A stretch of 64,000 nt of DNA from Corallococcus caeni. GTDB taxonomy: Bacteria; Myxococcota; Myxococcia; Myxococcales; Myxococcaceae. The DNA is taken from positions 620,001 through 684,000 of the forward strand of contig NZ_BTTW01000001.1 of assembly GCF_036245865.1 (NCBI RefSeq), read 5' to 3'. The translations under genes and the position numbers were made by a program. The notes beneath the pieces are model-generated. The model made no database searches. It worked only from the letters and a program-made list of their open reading frames with translations, and had not been told where the DNA came from. Shown here piece after piece: positions 27,976 to 36,698 of this stretch (positions are counted from its first letter, which is position 1; the number at the start of each line of letters is the position of its first letter).

Positions 27976-29015
27976 TTCGCCAGGCCCTCCTGGATGGCTG
28001 TGCCCAGCTCGTTCGCCACCGCCTTCGCCGCCACCTTGCCCGCGTTCGCGATGGCGCGCGCCCTGGAGCGGCCGTGCGCCTTGATGAAGATGCGGTCGAA
28101 ACCGAGGATGGGCGCGCCGCCGTACTGCTCCCAGTCCGTGATGTCCTTCAGCCGCTCGATGCCGGAGGACAGCATGGCCAGGCCCGCGCGCCAGCGCAGG
28201 CTCTCCTTGTAGGCGTACTGGGCCAGCTCCATCACCGTGTCGTGCACGCCCTCCAGCATCTTCAGGCACACGTTGCCCACGAAGCCGTCCGTGACGATGA
28301 CGTCCGCCGTGCCGCGCGGGATGTCGATGCCCTCCACGTTCCCCGTGAAGTTGAGCCCCGTCATCTGCGACAGCCGCTGGTGCGCCTCCACCACGCGGGG
28401 CGGGCCCTTCTGGGGCTCGACGCCGTTGGAGAGCAGCGCCACCTTGGGCCGCTCGTTGCGGGAGATGATGCGCGCGTAGGCGCTGCCCATGACGGCGAAC
28501 GCCACCAGGTCCTCCGCGGTGGCCTCCACCGTGGCGCCCACGTCGAGGATGAGGCTGAACGGGTCCTGCTTCGCGCCGCGCACGCCCCGCGTCGGGTACA
28601 CCGTGGCCAGGGCCGCGCGGCGCACGCCGGGAATCAGCTGGAAGTGGCGCTTGCACGCGAGCACGCCCGCGCCCGTGTTTCCCGCGGAGACGAGCGCGTG
28701 CGCCTCCCCTTCCGCCACCAGCCGGGCGGCCACCGCGACGGAGGACTCGGGCTTGCGAGCCAGCGCCTCGCCGGGCTTCTCGTCCATGCCCACGTAGTCG
28801 CCCGCGTGGTGCACGGAGATGCGCTCCCCGTTGTGCTTGATGCCCGCCAGGGCCTCGTCGATGACCGGCCGGTCCCCCACGAGCAGCGCGTGGATGTGCG
28901 GAGACTCCAGCGAGAGCTGGGCGGCGCCTCGCACCACCTCCGCCGGGCCGTGATCGCTCCCCATCACGTCGAACGCGATGGTGATGTGCTGCGGCTTGCC
29001 CACCATGGTCCCCAT
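27972..29015 (-). CDS. plsX: Phosphate acyltransferase PlsX
   Basis: PlsX moves an acyl group from acyl-ACP to phosphate, feeding PlsY in phosphatidic acid synthesis. The 347-residue product shows IAFDVMGSDHGP at the start, VSAGNTGA, LDVGATVE, and the TDGFVGNVCLKMLEG core. The start is the ATG at 29015 or the in-frame ATG at 29006. It begins 1 base after the stop of the MFS gene and overlaps the downstream phosphatase gene. The usual neighbours rpmF and fabH are not here. Confidence 0.95.
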   Translation of the reverse strand: MGTMVGKPQHITIAFDVMGSDHGPAEVVRGAAQLSLESPHIHALLVGDRPVIDEALAGIKHNGERISVHHAGDYVGMDEKPGEALARKPESSVAVAARLVAEGEAHALVSAGNTGAGVLACKRHFQLIPGVRRAALATVYPTRGVRGAKQDPFSLILDVGATVEATAEDLVAFAVMGSAYARIISRNERPKVALLSNGVEPQKGPPRVVEAHQRLSQMTGLNFTGNVEGIDIPRGTADVIVTDGFVGNVCLKMLEGVHDTVMELAQYAYKESLRWRAGLAMLSSGIERLKDITDWEQYGGAPILGFDRIFIKAHGRSRARAIANAGKVAAKAVANELGTAIQEGLAK

Positions 29016-29016
29016 C

Positions 29017-30330
29017 CTATGAGCTTTGCTCCGCGCCCGCTCCGGACATTCGCACCTGTGTCACCAGGGACAGTGCCAAAAGTCCACCCAGCGCCACCAG
29101 CACCGCGCCCGTCCCGTAGGGGGCCGTCGGGCCCAGTCGGGTGAAGAGCAGCCCGCCCAGCGCGGGGCCAATGATGCGGCCCAGCGACCCGGACGCCTGA
29201 TAAGCCCCCAGCACCGCCCCCTGCCGCTCGGACGGCGCGTGCAGGGACACCAGCGCGGACAGGCACGGCGTCACCAGCGCGGAGCCCACCGCCAGAAGGC
29301 CCATCACCGGGAAGAGCCACCCGTACGACGGCGCCACGGGCAGCAACGCCAGCCCCGCCGCCGTCAGCCCGAAGCCCACCACGGCCACCGGGGCCTCCCG
29401 CCCTCCCCTGCCCCCCGGGCCACCGGACGCCGCTTGGCCGGACGCACCATGGCCGGGCGCCACCAGCCGGCGCACCAGCCCGCCCTGCACCAGCGCGGAC
29501 AGCACGCCCACCACCGCGAAGAGCGCCCCGGAGCGCAGGCTCGCCTCCCGCAGGATGGCCGCGTCCGGATGCACCGCGTGCACCAGCCACCCGCCCTCCA
29601 GCGGCACCGGCCCGGAGGACAGGAAGCGTGTCAGCAGGTAGACGGAGAAGGTGCCCTCCATCTGCGCGAAGGCCACCGTGTAGAGCAGCACCAGCACCAC
29701 GCACCGGCCCACGACGGGCAGCGTCAACACGCCCAGGGAGCCCTTCAGCGTGCGCGCGGTGGCGGACGGCGAGCCGGGCTTGCGCGTCTCCGGCAGGAAG
29801 AACCAGGTGTTGAAGAGGTTCAGCGCGGACAGCCCCGCCGCGAACAGGCCGATGGCCAGGTTGCCGCCCCACGCCCCCAGCACGCCGCCCAGCGCGGGCC
29901 CCAGCACGAAGCCCAGCCCGAACGCCGCGCCGATGACGCCCATGCCCTTCGCGCGCTCATGCGGCTTGGTGATGTCCGCCACCACCGCCTGCGCCGTGGA
30001 CACGTTCCCGCCGGACACGCCGTCGATGACGCGCGACAGGAACAGCAGGGGCAGCGTGTGCGCGAAGGCGAACAGCACGTAGCCGGCCAGCGAACCCACC
30101 TGGGACACCAGCAGCACCGGCCGCCGGCCGAACCGGTCCGACAGCCGCCCCATCACGGGCGCCGCCACCAGCTGCATCAGCGAGTACACCGCGACGAGCA
30201 GCCCCACCGCGAAGGGGGAAGCGCCAAAGCGCACGCCGTACACGCCCAGCTGCGGAATCAGGATGCCGAACCCGATGAGGTCCAGGACGGCGATGCCGAA
30301 CACCACCCGCAGCGACGCCTCCCGAGCCAA
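29017..30330 (-). CDS. MFS efflux transporter, TetA-like
   Basis: A 437-residue, about 12-helix inner-membrane transporter of the drug:proton antiporter (DHA1, TetA-like) group. Motif A appears as GRLSDRFGRRPVL after the second helix, and GxxxGPALGG in helix 5 matches motif C of proton-driven exporters. The central loop (about 190-310) is longer than usual, with a Gly-rich stretch around 295-312. The start is a TTG at 30330 with GGAG about 8 bases upstream. It is followed directly by plsX (1-base gap). The substrate is unknown; a role in exporting a lipid-like or toxic compound is only a guess from context. Confidence 0.88.
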   Translation of the reverse strand: MAREASLRVVFGIAVLDLIGFGILIPQLGVYGVRFGASPFAVGLLVAVYSLMQLVAAPVMGRLSDRFGRRPVLLVSQVGSLAGYVLFAFAHTLPLLFLSRVIDGVSGGNVSTAQAVVADITKPHERAKGMGVIGAAFGLGFVLGPALGGVLGAWGGNLAIGLFAAGLSALNLFNTWFFLPETRKPGSPSATARTLKGSLGVLTLPVVGRCVVLVLLYTVAFAQMEGTFSVYLLTRFLSSGPVPLEGGWLVHAVHPDAAILREASLRSGALFAVVGVLSALVQGGLVRRLVAPGHGASGQAASGGPGGRGGREAPVAVVGFGLTAAGLALLPVAPSYGWLFPVMGLLAVGSALVTPCLSALVSLHAPSERQGAVLGAYQASGSLGRIIGPALGGLLFTRLGPTAPYGTGAVLVALGGLLALSLVTQVRMSGAGAEQSS

Positions 30331-30376
30331 CTTCGCACTCCCTCGTCCCTTCGAGGGACCGTTGGAAAAGACAAGA

Positions 30377-30409
30377 CCGCCGGAGCGCGCGTACGGGGCG
30401 CTCCGGCGG
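30377..30409 (-). terminator. Intrinsic terminator after gltC
   Basis: A perfect 12-base GC-rich stem (30377-30388 with 30398-30409, 9-base loop). On the minus strand it is followed by a T-rich stretch (TCTTGTCTTTT). It ends the gltBAC transcript and separates it from the MFS gene. Confidence 0.8.
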
Positions 30410-30441
30410 CCGGGAAGAATCCCACTCTCAGCGCAAGGCGT

Positions 30442-32493
30442 CTACATCGCCTCGGCGGACTGGATTTGACGGTTGGCCGTGTCGCGCTCGATGCAGCCCT
30501 TGGTCATCGTGTACTGGTACGTGCCCAGCTCGTCACGCCAGTACTCGCCCTCGTAGGGCCAGTAGAGCTGATCGTCCGCCACCGCCACGGAGTACTTGTA
30601 CTTCTTGACGATGGCCGTGCGGCCGCCCGCCTTGAGCTGCTCCTCCAGGAACTCCTTCTCCTTGGTGGTCGTCTCGAACTTGATGCGCAGGCCGTTGGCC
30701 AGCAGCAGCTTGAGCGCCCCCAGCTCCGACTCCAGCTTGCCCTTGGCCATGATGCCGGCCTTGGAGATGAGGCTGGTGCGCTGGACCTTGAGCTCCTCCA
30801 GGAGCTGCTTGGTCAGCTCCGAGTACTTGAACGTGTCGCCCTTGTTGGAGAACAGGTCCATCTCACCCTCGAGCTCCAGGATGGAGTCGTTGGTCTTCTT
30901 CAGGTCCTGATCCGTGAGGGCCAGCCGCAGGATGCGCTCCAGGAGCACGTCCGTGCCGTTCTTCTCCAGGCCGTCCTTGTTCTTCTTCTGCACGTCCGCG
31001 AGCACCGTGTAGTACTCGGACGCCTCCATGTTCTTCTTCACCAGCCCGTCCAGCTCGTCGTGCACGGGCAGGTAGGTGCGCTCGAAGTCCTGGAGGATGA
31101 GGTTGGACTCCCGGTAGCGGCAGTTCTCGTAATAGATGACCGCCTTCAGGATGAGCGCCTCCGGGAAGTACTCCTCGCGGAAGAAGGGCGACGACAGGGT
31201 GATGAGGTTGCCCAGCGCCTGCTCGTACTGGCCGATGCGGTAGTTGGCCCAGGAGGACTCGAAGAGGGCCTCCAGCCACTGCGTGTTCCCGCGCTCCACC
31301 TTGTTCAAGTAGAAGATGGAGAAGCGGTTCTGCTGCATGCCGTAGTGCGTACGGGCCAGCTGCATGAAGGCCAGCTCGCGCAGCGACTTGTCCAGCTTCG
31401 CCTGCTCGCCGGTGCGGCCCGCCATGGGACGGGTGAGGCGCACCACTTCCTTCATCGCCTCCACGGACGCCATGACGTCCGTGTTGCCGCGCTTGGCCGC
31501 CGCGTCCTTGTGGTTCGTGCCGTTGCGGAAGAAGGCCAGGCCCTCCAGGTACTTCGCGCGCGGGTAGAACGGATCCGTGCGGGGAATCGTCAGCGCCAGG
31601 CGCTTCACTTCCTCGAAGGACTTGTCCGCGTTCTCCGTCTGGCCCACCTGATCCAACGCGCGGCCACGCACGAAGTGGTAGCGCGCCAGCAGGTAGCGGA
31701 ACTCGTTCCGGAACTTCTCCGGGAACTCGTAGTTCGCGTACCGGGCGATCTCATCCAGGATGACCGTCTCGTTCTGGGTCTTGCGGCTGATGAAGAACAG
31801 CCACTCCAGGCTCGTCTTGAAGAACTTCGTGGAAGGGCCCGCCGCGAGGATCTTCGAGAACTCGCCCAGCGACGAGTGGTACAGCCCCATGCGGTAGAGC
31901 GACTTGGCGAGCACGTAGCGCGCCTCGACGTGCAGGCCCTGGAGCTTGGGGTCCCCCAACAGCTCGTGGGACGCCATCGCGGCCTTCTCGTACTCGTCGT
32001 TCTTGAACAGGCTGATGGCCGCGTCCAGGCGCTGGCGGTCCGCCGTCTTGCCGGACACGTCCACCGCGTCGAACGTCATCGTCGGCGCGGGCGGCTTGTC
32101 GTTGTCGCCCGTCAGGTCCAGGCCCAGCCCGGGGCTGGTCTGCGGCGCCGGCTTCGTGGGCTTCGCGGCGGGCGCGGCGGGCATCGCCGAGGGCGCGGGC
32201 GTCGAGCTGATGGACGAGGGAGGCGTGGCCGGGTTGCCAGCGGGGGTGGCCGCGGGCGCGCTGGTGGCGGTGGAGGACTCCTCGGTGGCGTCCTCGGCCG
32301 GGGCGGCCGTCTTGCCCTTGCCGCGCTTGGCGGTGGTCTTCTTCTTGGAGGAGGCCTTGGAAGACGACCCCTTCTTCTTCTTCTTCGACTGGCCCGCCAG
32401 GTCCAGCCCTTCGAAGGACTGGGCCAGCGTGGGGGCCGTGTACGCGAGCGTGAGCCCGAGGACGGCGAGGCGGAGGAACCGGTGGGTGCGCAT
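30442..32493 (-). CDS. gltC: Gliding motility protein GltC (TPR protein)
   Basis: A 683-residue exported protein. Signal peptide 1-25, then a Lys-rich and Ala/Pro/Thr-rich linker with a GLDL motif right after the signal (EGLDLAG) and again near 120 (GLGLDLTG). From about 150 onward the protein is a helical solenoid of tetratricopeptide-like repeats, including YHFVRGRALDQVGQ and SSWANYRIGQYEQALGN. In M. xanthus the G1 cluster encodes GltK, GltB, GltA and GltC (MXAN_2538-2541), part of the trans-envelope gliding machine. The TPR protein after two barrel genes matches GltC. It starts 6 bases after the gltA stop. The name rests on order and architecture, not on alignment. Confidence 0.82.
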   Translation of the reverse strand: MRTHRFLRLAVLGLTLAYTAPTLAQSFEGLDLAGQSKKKKKGSSSKASSKKKTTAKRGKGKTAAPAEDATEESSTATSAPAATPAGNPATPPSSISSTPAPSAMPAAPAAKPTKPAPQTSPGLGLDLTGDNDKPPAPTMTFDAVDVSGKTADRQRLDAAISLFKNDEYEKAAMASHELLGDPKLQGLHVEARYVLAKSLYRMGLYHSSLGEFSKILAAGPSTKFFKTSLEWLFFISRKTQNETVILDEIARYANYEFPEKFRNEFRYLLARYHFVRGRALDQVGQTENADKSFEEVKRLALTIPRTDPFYPRAKYLEGLAFFRNGTNHKDAAAKRGNTDVMASVEAMKEVVRLTRPMAGRTGEQAKLDKSLRELAFMQLARTHYGMQQNRFSIFYLNKVERGNTQWLEALFESSWANYRIGQYEQALGNLITLSSPFFREEYFPEALILKAVIYYENCRYRESNLILQDFERTYLPVHDELDGLVKKNMEASEYYTVLADVQKKNKDGLEKNGTDVLLERILRLALTDQDLKKTNDSILELEGEMDLFSNKGDTFKYSELTKQLLEELKVQRTSLISKAGIMAKGKLESELGALKLLLANGLRIKFETTTKEKEFLEEQLKAGGRTAIVKKYKYSVAVADDQLYWPYEGEYWRDELGTYQYTMTKGCIERDTANRQIQSAEAM

Positions 32494-32499
32494 GAGTCT

Positions 32500-33396
32500 T
32501 TAGGAACCGGAGGGGAAGAAGAAGGACAGGCCCAGCTCGAACATGATCTGGTTGCGGAGGTAGTTGGGCGTGGGGTCCCGGCCCTTCTCCACGTAGATGA
32601 GGTCGCGCAGCTCCGTGCGCAGCGTCATCCACCGGTTGAAGAAGAAGCGCAGGCCGACGCCCACGTTGCCGCCGCCCGTGAGGTACGACTTGCTGCCCGC
32701 GGCGGGCGTGCCATCCGTCAGCGACTCCGCCGGGCCCTTGTACTGGACCACGGACGCGCCCACGACGCCGTACATGTCGAAGTGGACGAACTTCTCCGCC
32801 AGCAGCGACAGCTTGCCGTAGATGGGCGCCCACTGGACGTCCACACCGCCCATGAGCGACATCTGGCCGGGCGCGTACCCGTCCAGCTCACCCTTGGTGG
32901 GCGCACGGCAGCCGCGGGTGTCGCCACCCTCGCCCTCCGTGAAGGTGCAGATCTGCGCGGAGCCCGCCACGCTGTTCAGCGCGTAGCCGCCGCGCAGGCC
33001 CACGCCCAGCGTCTCCATGGGGAAGTAGGTGACGGTGCCGCCGAAGAGGTACTTCTTGAAGAACGCGTCGCGGATGGTGATGGACGCGGACGGGCTGACC
33101 TCGAAGCGGCCCTTCTTGAGGAACATGTGGCCGGACACCGGCCGGATGCGCTCGCGGAGGGGCCCCAGGGCGTCCTTGTCCACCTCGGACACGTCGCCGG
33201 CCTCCTCCTCCTGGGAGGTGCTGGGCGGGTTCGAGTTCGCCGCGGTCTTCGGAGCCGGGGCCGCCGGGGCCGCCGGAGCAGGTGCGGGCGTGGGAGCCGC
33301 CGCGGCCGGAGCGGGCGCGGGGGCCTGGTCGGCGGCGGAGGCGAGCGCGGGCACGCCGGCGCACAGGGTCAGGAGCAGACGGTAGGCGGGCTTCAT
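32500..33396 (-). CDS. gltA: Gliding motility outer-membrane beta-barrel GltA
   Basis: A 298-residue protein. The signal peptide is about 1-21, followed by a Pro/Ala linker, then a barrel of alternating strands from about residue 95 (GRFEVSPSASITIRDAFFKKY onward) ending with FELGLSFFFPSGS. It resembles the gltB product: both contain LKKGR-EVSP-S-SI and MGDLEWAPLYGK/GGVDVQWAPIYGK. They are therefore paralogues, as GltA and GltB are in M. xanthus, where they form the outer-membrane part of the gliding complex. The ATG at 33396 overlaps the gltB stop as ATGA. Which copy is A and which is B is assigned by order only. Confidence 0.8.
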   Translation of the reverse strand: MKPAYRLLLTLCAGVPALASAADQAPAPAPAAAAPTPAPAPAAPAAPAPKTAANSNPPSTSQEEEAGDVSEVDKDALGPLRERIRPVSGHMFLKKGRFEVSPSASITIRDAFFKKYLFGGTVTYFPMETLGVGLRGGYALNSVAGSAQICTFTEGEGGDTRGCRAPTKGELDGYAPGQMSLMGGVDVQWAPIYGKLSLLAEKFVHFDMYGVVGASVVQYKGPAESLTDGTPAAGSKSYLTGGGNVGVGLRFFFNRWMTLRTELRDLIYVEKGRDPTPNYLRNQIMFELGLSFFFPSGS

Positions 33397-34220
33397 TCGG
33401 ACTCCCTCCCCGTCGACTTGAGGGGCAGGAAGATGGAGATGCCCGCGTTGAGGGTCATGACGTTCTGGATGGCGCCCTTGCTGCTGCCCAGGGGCTGGTC
33501 CACGTAGGAGGTGTTGATGAGGGCCACGTTGACGGCCAGGTAGTCCTTGGTGACGAACCGCATGCCCAGGCCCAGGTCGAAGGCCGGGTTGAGGCCGCGG
33601 TCGGGCAGCGCGGACGTCTCCGTCCTCACCACGCCCATGCCGCCCAGCAGGTAGCCGTCGAAGTGGAGGATGGAGTTGAGGAAGGACACCTTGCCGTAGA
33701 GCGGCGCCCACTCCAGGTCGCCCATGGCGGACCAGTTCGGCACGGAGTTGTAGATCTTCGCGTTGAAGGTGCGCTTCGCCGTGCGGACGTCATCCGACGG
33801 GAGCACCTGGATCAGCGAGCCGCGCGCGGAGATGGCCAGCGTGTCCGACAGGTACCAGGCCGCGCGGAGCGCGCCGCCGAACTTCGAATAGAACGGGTCG
33901 TTCACGGAGATGCTCACGAACGGTGAGACCTCCAGACGGCCCTTCTTCAGGTACACCTTGCGCTGCACGCTCTTCACCCGGTCGTCCTGGGTGATGTCCG
34001 TGAGCGGCATCAGCGCTTCGACCGGGATGTCCTTCGCCGGGGTGGCGGCAGGCGGCGACGCGGGACGGGCTTCCTCGTCCGGCGGCGGCGCGGGGTTCTC
34101 TTCGGGTGGCTTGGCCTGGGCATCCTCGGTCAGATCGAGGCCCATGCCTTCCTGGTTCTGGGCGGGGGCCAGCGCGGGCCACATCAGGCTCAGCGCAAGC
34201 AGCAGCGTGGGGCGGTTCAA
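33393..34220 (-). CDS. gltB: Gliding motility outer-membrane beta-barrel GltB
   Basis: A 275-residue barrel protein and paralogue of gltA. After the signal peptide comes EGMGLDLTEDAQ, the same GLDLT motif as in GltC, then a Pro/Glu-rich linker and a barrel from about residue 75 (LKKGRLEVSPFVSISVNDPFY) to the end (NAGISIFLPLKS, with a charged extension). Two starts are possible. The TTG at 34220 has GGAG 9 bases upstream and gives a normal signal peptide, so it was chosen. The ATG at 34271 would add 17 residues, including acidic ones, before the hydrophobic core. First gene of the gltBAC operon, with a good sigma-70 promoter at 34287-34315. Confidence 0.8.
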   Translation of the reverse strand: MNRPTLLLALSLMWPALAPAQNQEGMGLDLTEDAQAKPPEENPAPPPDEEARPASPPAATPAKDIPVEALMPLTDITQDDRVKSVQRKVYLKKGRLEVSPFVSISVNDPFYSKFGGALRAAWYLSDTLAISARGSLIQVLPSDDVRTAKRTFNAKIYNSVPNWSAMGDLEWAPLYGKVSFLNSILHFDGYLLGGMGVVRTETSALPDRGLNPAFDLGLGMRFVTKDYLAVNVALINTSYVDQPLGSSKGAIQNVMTLNAGISIFLPLKSTGRESE

Positions 34221-34286
34221 GTCCGGGCGCTCCGTGGGGGGAGGGAACGTACTGCCACCGGAAGGCAGCATGACATCAGCCCCACC

Positions 34287-34315
34287 ATCCTATCGGTCGT
34301 ATTCCCAACCATCAA
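34287..34315 (-). promoter_or_regulatory. Predicted sigma-70 promoter of gltBAC
   Basis: On the minus strand: TTGATG (34315-34310), 17-base spacer, TAGGAT (34292-34287). The start site would be near 34280, 60 bases before the preferred TTG start at 34220. Confidence 0.6.
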
Positions 34316-34397
34316 CCGCCACGATGCGCCTGCCTCCTCTGTATTCCTCCCGTATCGCTTCACAATTCCACTGCGCTCGCGCCCCGTGGGTCAGTGG

Positions 34398-34425
34398 TTG
34401 GCGCGAAGAACCGGTGTGCTACCGT
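34398..34425 (+). promoter_or_regulatory. Predicted sigma-70 promoter of gltK
   Basis: TTGGCG (34398-34403), 16-base spacer, TACCGT (34420-34425). The start site would be near 34432, giving a leader of about 56 bases with AGAGG before the ATG at 34488. The gltK and gltBAC promoters lie back to back. Confidence 0.45.
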
Positions 34426-34487
34426 TTCGAGGTTCCGGCGTCCTCCCCCCAGGCGCCCTGGTTCCATCCTTCCTAGAGGTCTCAAAG

Positions 34488-34994
34488 ATGTTCGTGCGAT
34501 CCGCGCTCTTCCTGTCCGCCGTCCTCCTGATGGGAGGCTGCGACGTCACCACCGAGCTGGGCAAGCCGTGCAACCTGGTGCGCAAGGCCACGGATCAGGA
34601 ACGTGAGGCGCAGGGCCGCGACGTCGTGGAGGTCAAGGAGAAGGACATCGCAGCGGAGCAGGACTTCATCTCCTTCGGTTCGCTGGAGTGCGAGGACCTC
34701 ATCTGCGTGCGCGACGACCTGAGCCCCCGCAGCGCGGACCCGGAGGCCCCGGCCCTGGGCTACTGCAGCAAGGAATGCGTGCAGGGCACCACGACGGGCT
34801 GCGAGATCACCCGCACGGTGGACGACGTGGAGGCGGGCCTCAAGGACCGCATGACGTGCCGGCCCCTGCTGCTGGACCAGGACACGCTGGACGCCATCCG
34901 CGCCGCCGACGAGGGCTTCTACCGGCGCACCTTCGGCGAGAACAACTCGCCCTACTTCTGCGCGGGCGCCACCCCGGCGGCCGCGGGCACCTGA
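34488..34994 (+). CDS. gltK: Gliding motility lipoprotein GltK (CglC)-like
   Basis: A 168-residue lipoprotein with a signal ending in GGC (Cys18). The mature part has nine further cysteines in C-N-L, L-E-C-E-D, IC, YCSKEC, GCEI, MTCRP and YFC contexts, so it is probably disulfide-rich and outside the cytoplasm. It diverges from gltBAC. In M. xanthus the G1 gliding cluster includes a small outer-membrane lipoprotein called GltK or CglC next to gltB, gltA and gltC; size, lipobox and position match. The ATG at 34488 has AGAGG 8 bases upstream. A stem-loop follows the stop. The name relies on gene order and should be confirmed by alignment. Confidence 0.72.
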   Translation: MFVRSALFLSAVLLMGGCDVTTELGKPCNLVRKATDQEREAQGRDVVEVKEKDIAAEQDFISFGSLECEDLICVRDDLSPRSADPEAPALGYCSKECVQGTTTGCEITRTVDDVEAGLKDRMTCRPLLLDQDTLDAIRAADEGFYRRTFGENNSPYFCAGATPAAAGT

Positions 34995-35029
34995 AGCCCG
35001 GACTGAACGGCGCACTGAACAATCGCCTC

Positions 35030-35056
35030 GCGCGAAAGGGTTAGACCTTTTCGCGC
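35030..35056 (+). terminator. Stem-loop after gltK
   Basis: GCGCGAAAGG (35030-35039) pairs with CCTTTTCGCGC (35046-35056) with one bulged base and a 6-base loop, 36 bases after the gltK stop. There is no downstream T-run. Confidence 0.4.
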
Positions 35057-35109
35057 CCCCCGTTCGTAAAGGCAGGGCCCGCGTTTCCAAACGCCTCTGG
35101 AGCCCTGCC

Positions 35110-36537
35110 ATGAATCGTACGGTCCTGTTCCTCGCCCTGGCTGGTGGCCTTGCCCTCACCGCGCTGGTGCTGGGCATGCCCCACCGGGGCGGACTTCCGC
35201 CCCAGGTCGTCGTGACGACCCCGGCGCCGCCGCTGCCCACTCCGCCCCCCGGGCCGCGCTCGTCGTCCGGCAGCCTCCAGGTGACCAGCCGGCTGTCGCA
35301 TCCCTATGTGCCGGTGGGCGCGTCGGAGACGTACGTGACGGTAGACCTCACCGGCGCGGAGGTGCCCGGGGCGAAGCGCAGCCCGGTGAACCTGGCGGTG
35401 GTCATCGACCGGTCCGGGTCCATGAGCGGCTACAAGCTCCAGCAGGCGAAGCAGGCCGCGCGGCACCTGGTGACGCTCTTGCGCGACGAGGACCGGCTGG
35501 CCATCGTGCACTACGGCAGTGACGTGAAGAGCCTGCCATCCCTGCCGGCCACCGCGAGCAACCGCGAGCGGATGATGCAGTTCATCGACGGCATCTGGGA
35601 CGACGGCGGCACGAACATCAGCGCGGGCCTGTCGGTGGGCCGCACGCAGCTGGCGTCCGCCATGGGCAACGGGGCCAGCGTGAACCGCCTCATCCTGATG
35701 AGCGACGGCCAGCCCACCGAGGGCGTGTCCGACGAGGAGGGGCTCAAGAACGTGGTGAAGGAGATCCGCGCCTCCGGCATCACGGTGAGCTCCATTGGCG
35801 TGGGCACCGACTTCAACGAGGACCTGATGCAGGCGTTCGCGGAGTACGGCGCGGGCGCGTACGGCTTCCTCGAGGACGCGAGCAAGCTGTCCACCCTCTT
35901 CCAGCGTGACCTGCAGCAGGCCACCACCGCGGTGGCGCGCAACGTGGAGCTGTCCTTCGAACTGCCCCCGGGCACGACGCTGGACGAGGTGCTGGGCTAC
36001 CGCGCGCACCAGGCCGGCAACACCGTGCGCGTTGCGCTGCCGGACTTCTCCGCGGGCCAGGTGGAGCGCGTGGTGGCGCGCATCCACGTGACGGGCACCA
36101 CGCCGGGCCAGTCCGTGCAGGTGGCGGGGCTGAAGGTCGCGTACACGGACCTGCTCGTGCACAAGAACGTGGAGGACCAGTCCATGCTGGCCGCGGTGGC
36201 CACCGACGTGCAGGAGGAGGTCGTCCAGCGCCAGGACAAGGAGGCCACGGTGTACGCGGCCCGGGCCCGCAGCGCGCAGAACCTCCAGAAGGCCGCGGAG
36301 GCGATGAGCCAGGGCAGGAAGGACGAGGCCAAGGGCTACCTCTCCCAGAACCAGGCCCTCTTCCAGGAGGCGGGCGCGGTGGCGGGCGCGGCGGCGGTGG
36401 CGGCGGATCAGGCCGACCAGGCCCGCGCGATGCAGGAATACGACGACGCGGAGACCGAGGAGGCCCAGAAGGCCGCCGTGAAGAACAGCAAGGTGAAGGC
36501 GCTCAAGAGCTTCGGGCGCATGGGCTCCACGTACTGA
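35110..36537 (+). CDS. VWA-domain exported protein
   Basis: A 475-residue protein with an N-terminal membrane anchor or signal (about 4-23), a Pro-rich spacer, and a von Willebrand A domain (about 93-265). The metal-binding MIDAS motif is complete: DRSGS at 100-104, GGTNISAGL near 165, and the acidic position in MSDGQPTEG. Residues about 280-365 are beta-rich, and the C-terminus is a long Ala/Gln/Glu helix. The architecture resembles bacterial VWA proteins of the YfbK/BatA type. It lies directly after gltK on the same strand, so a link to surface adhesion or gliding is possible but unproven. GGAG precedes the ATG at 35110. Confidence 0.85.
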   Translation: MNRTVLFLALAGGLALTALVLGMPHRGGLPPQVVVTTPAPPLPTPPPGPRSSSGSLQVTSRLSHPYVPVGASETYVTVDLTGAEVPGAKRSPVNLAVVIDRSGSMSGYKLQQAKQAARHLVTLLRDEDRLAIVHYGSDVKSLPSLPATASNRERMMQFIDGIWDDGGTNISAGLSVGRTQLASAMGNGASVNRLILMSDGQPTEGVSDEEGLKNVVKEIRASGITVSSIGVGTDFNEDLMQAFAEYGAGAYGFLEDASKLSTLFQRDLQQATTAVARNVELSFELPPGTTLDEVLGYRAHQAGNTVRVALPDFSAGQVERVVARIHVTGTTPGQSVQVAGLKVAYTDLLVHKNVEDQSMLAAVATDVQEEVVQRQDKEATVYAARARSAQNLQKAAEAMSQGRKDEAKGYLSQNQALFQEAGAVAGAAAVAADQADQARAMQEYDDAETEEAQKAAVKNSKVKALKSFGRMGSTY

Positions 36538-36552
36538 GAGCTCCTGGGGCGT

Positions 36553-36579
36553 GCAGGGGGCCAGGGCCCGTCCCCCTGC
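36553..36579 (+). terminator. Stem-loop after the VWA gene
   Basis: GCAGGGGG (36553-36560) pairs perfectly with CCCCCTGC (36572-36579) around an 11-base loop, starting 15 bases after the stop. There is no T-run. Confidence 0.45.
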
Positions 36580-36698
36580 CCGCCCTTCATCGCGACGTCA
36601 CATCTTCGCGGTTGACCTCCGGAATCGCGTGGCCCTATCTCCGCGTTCTTCCAGGCTTCACCCCCTGGAAGCAGGGCGCACTGGAGGCGCGGACAAGC

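Noticed and set aside
29026-33507. 1493-codon plus-strand open frame opposite the MFS and glt genes
   Set aside because: It spans several well-supported minus-strand genes and their intergenic gaps, and its product has no recognisable domain.
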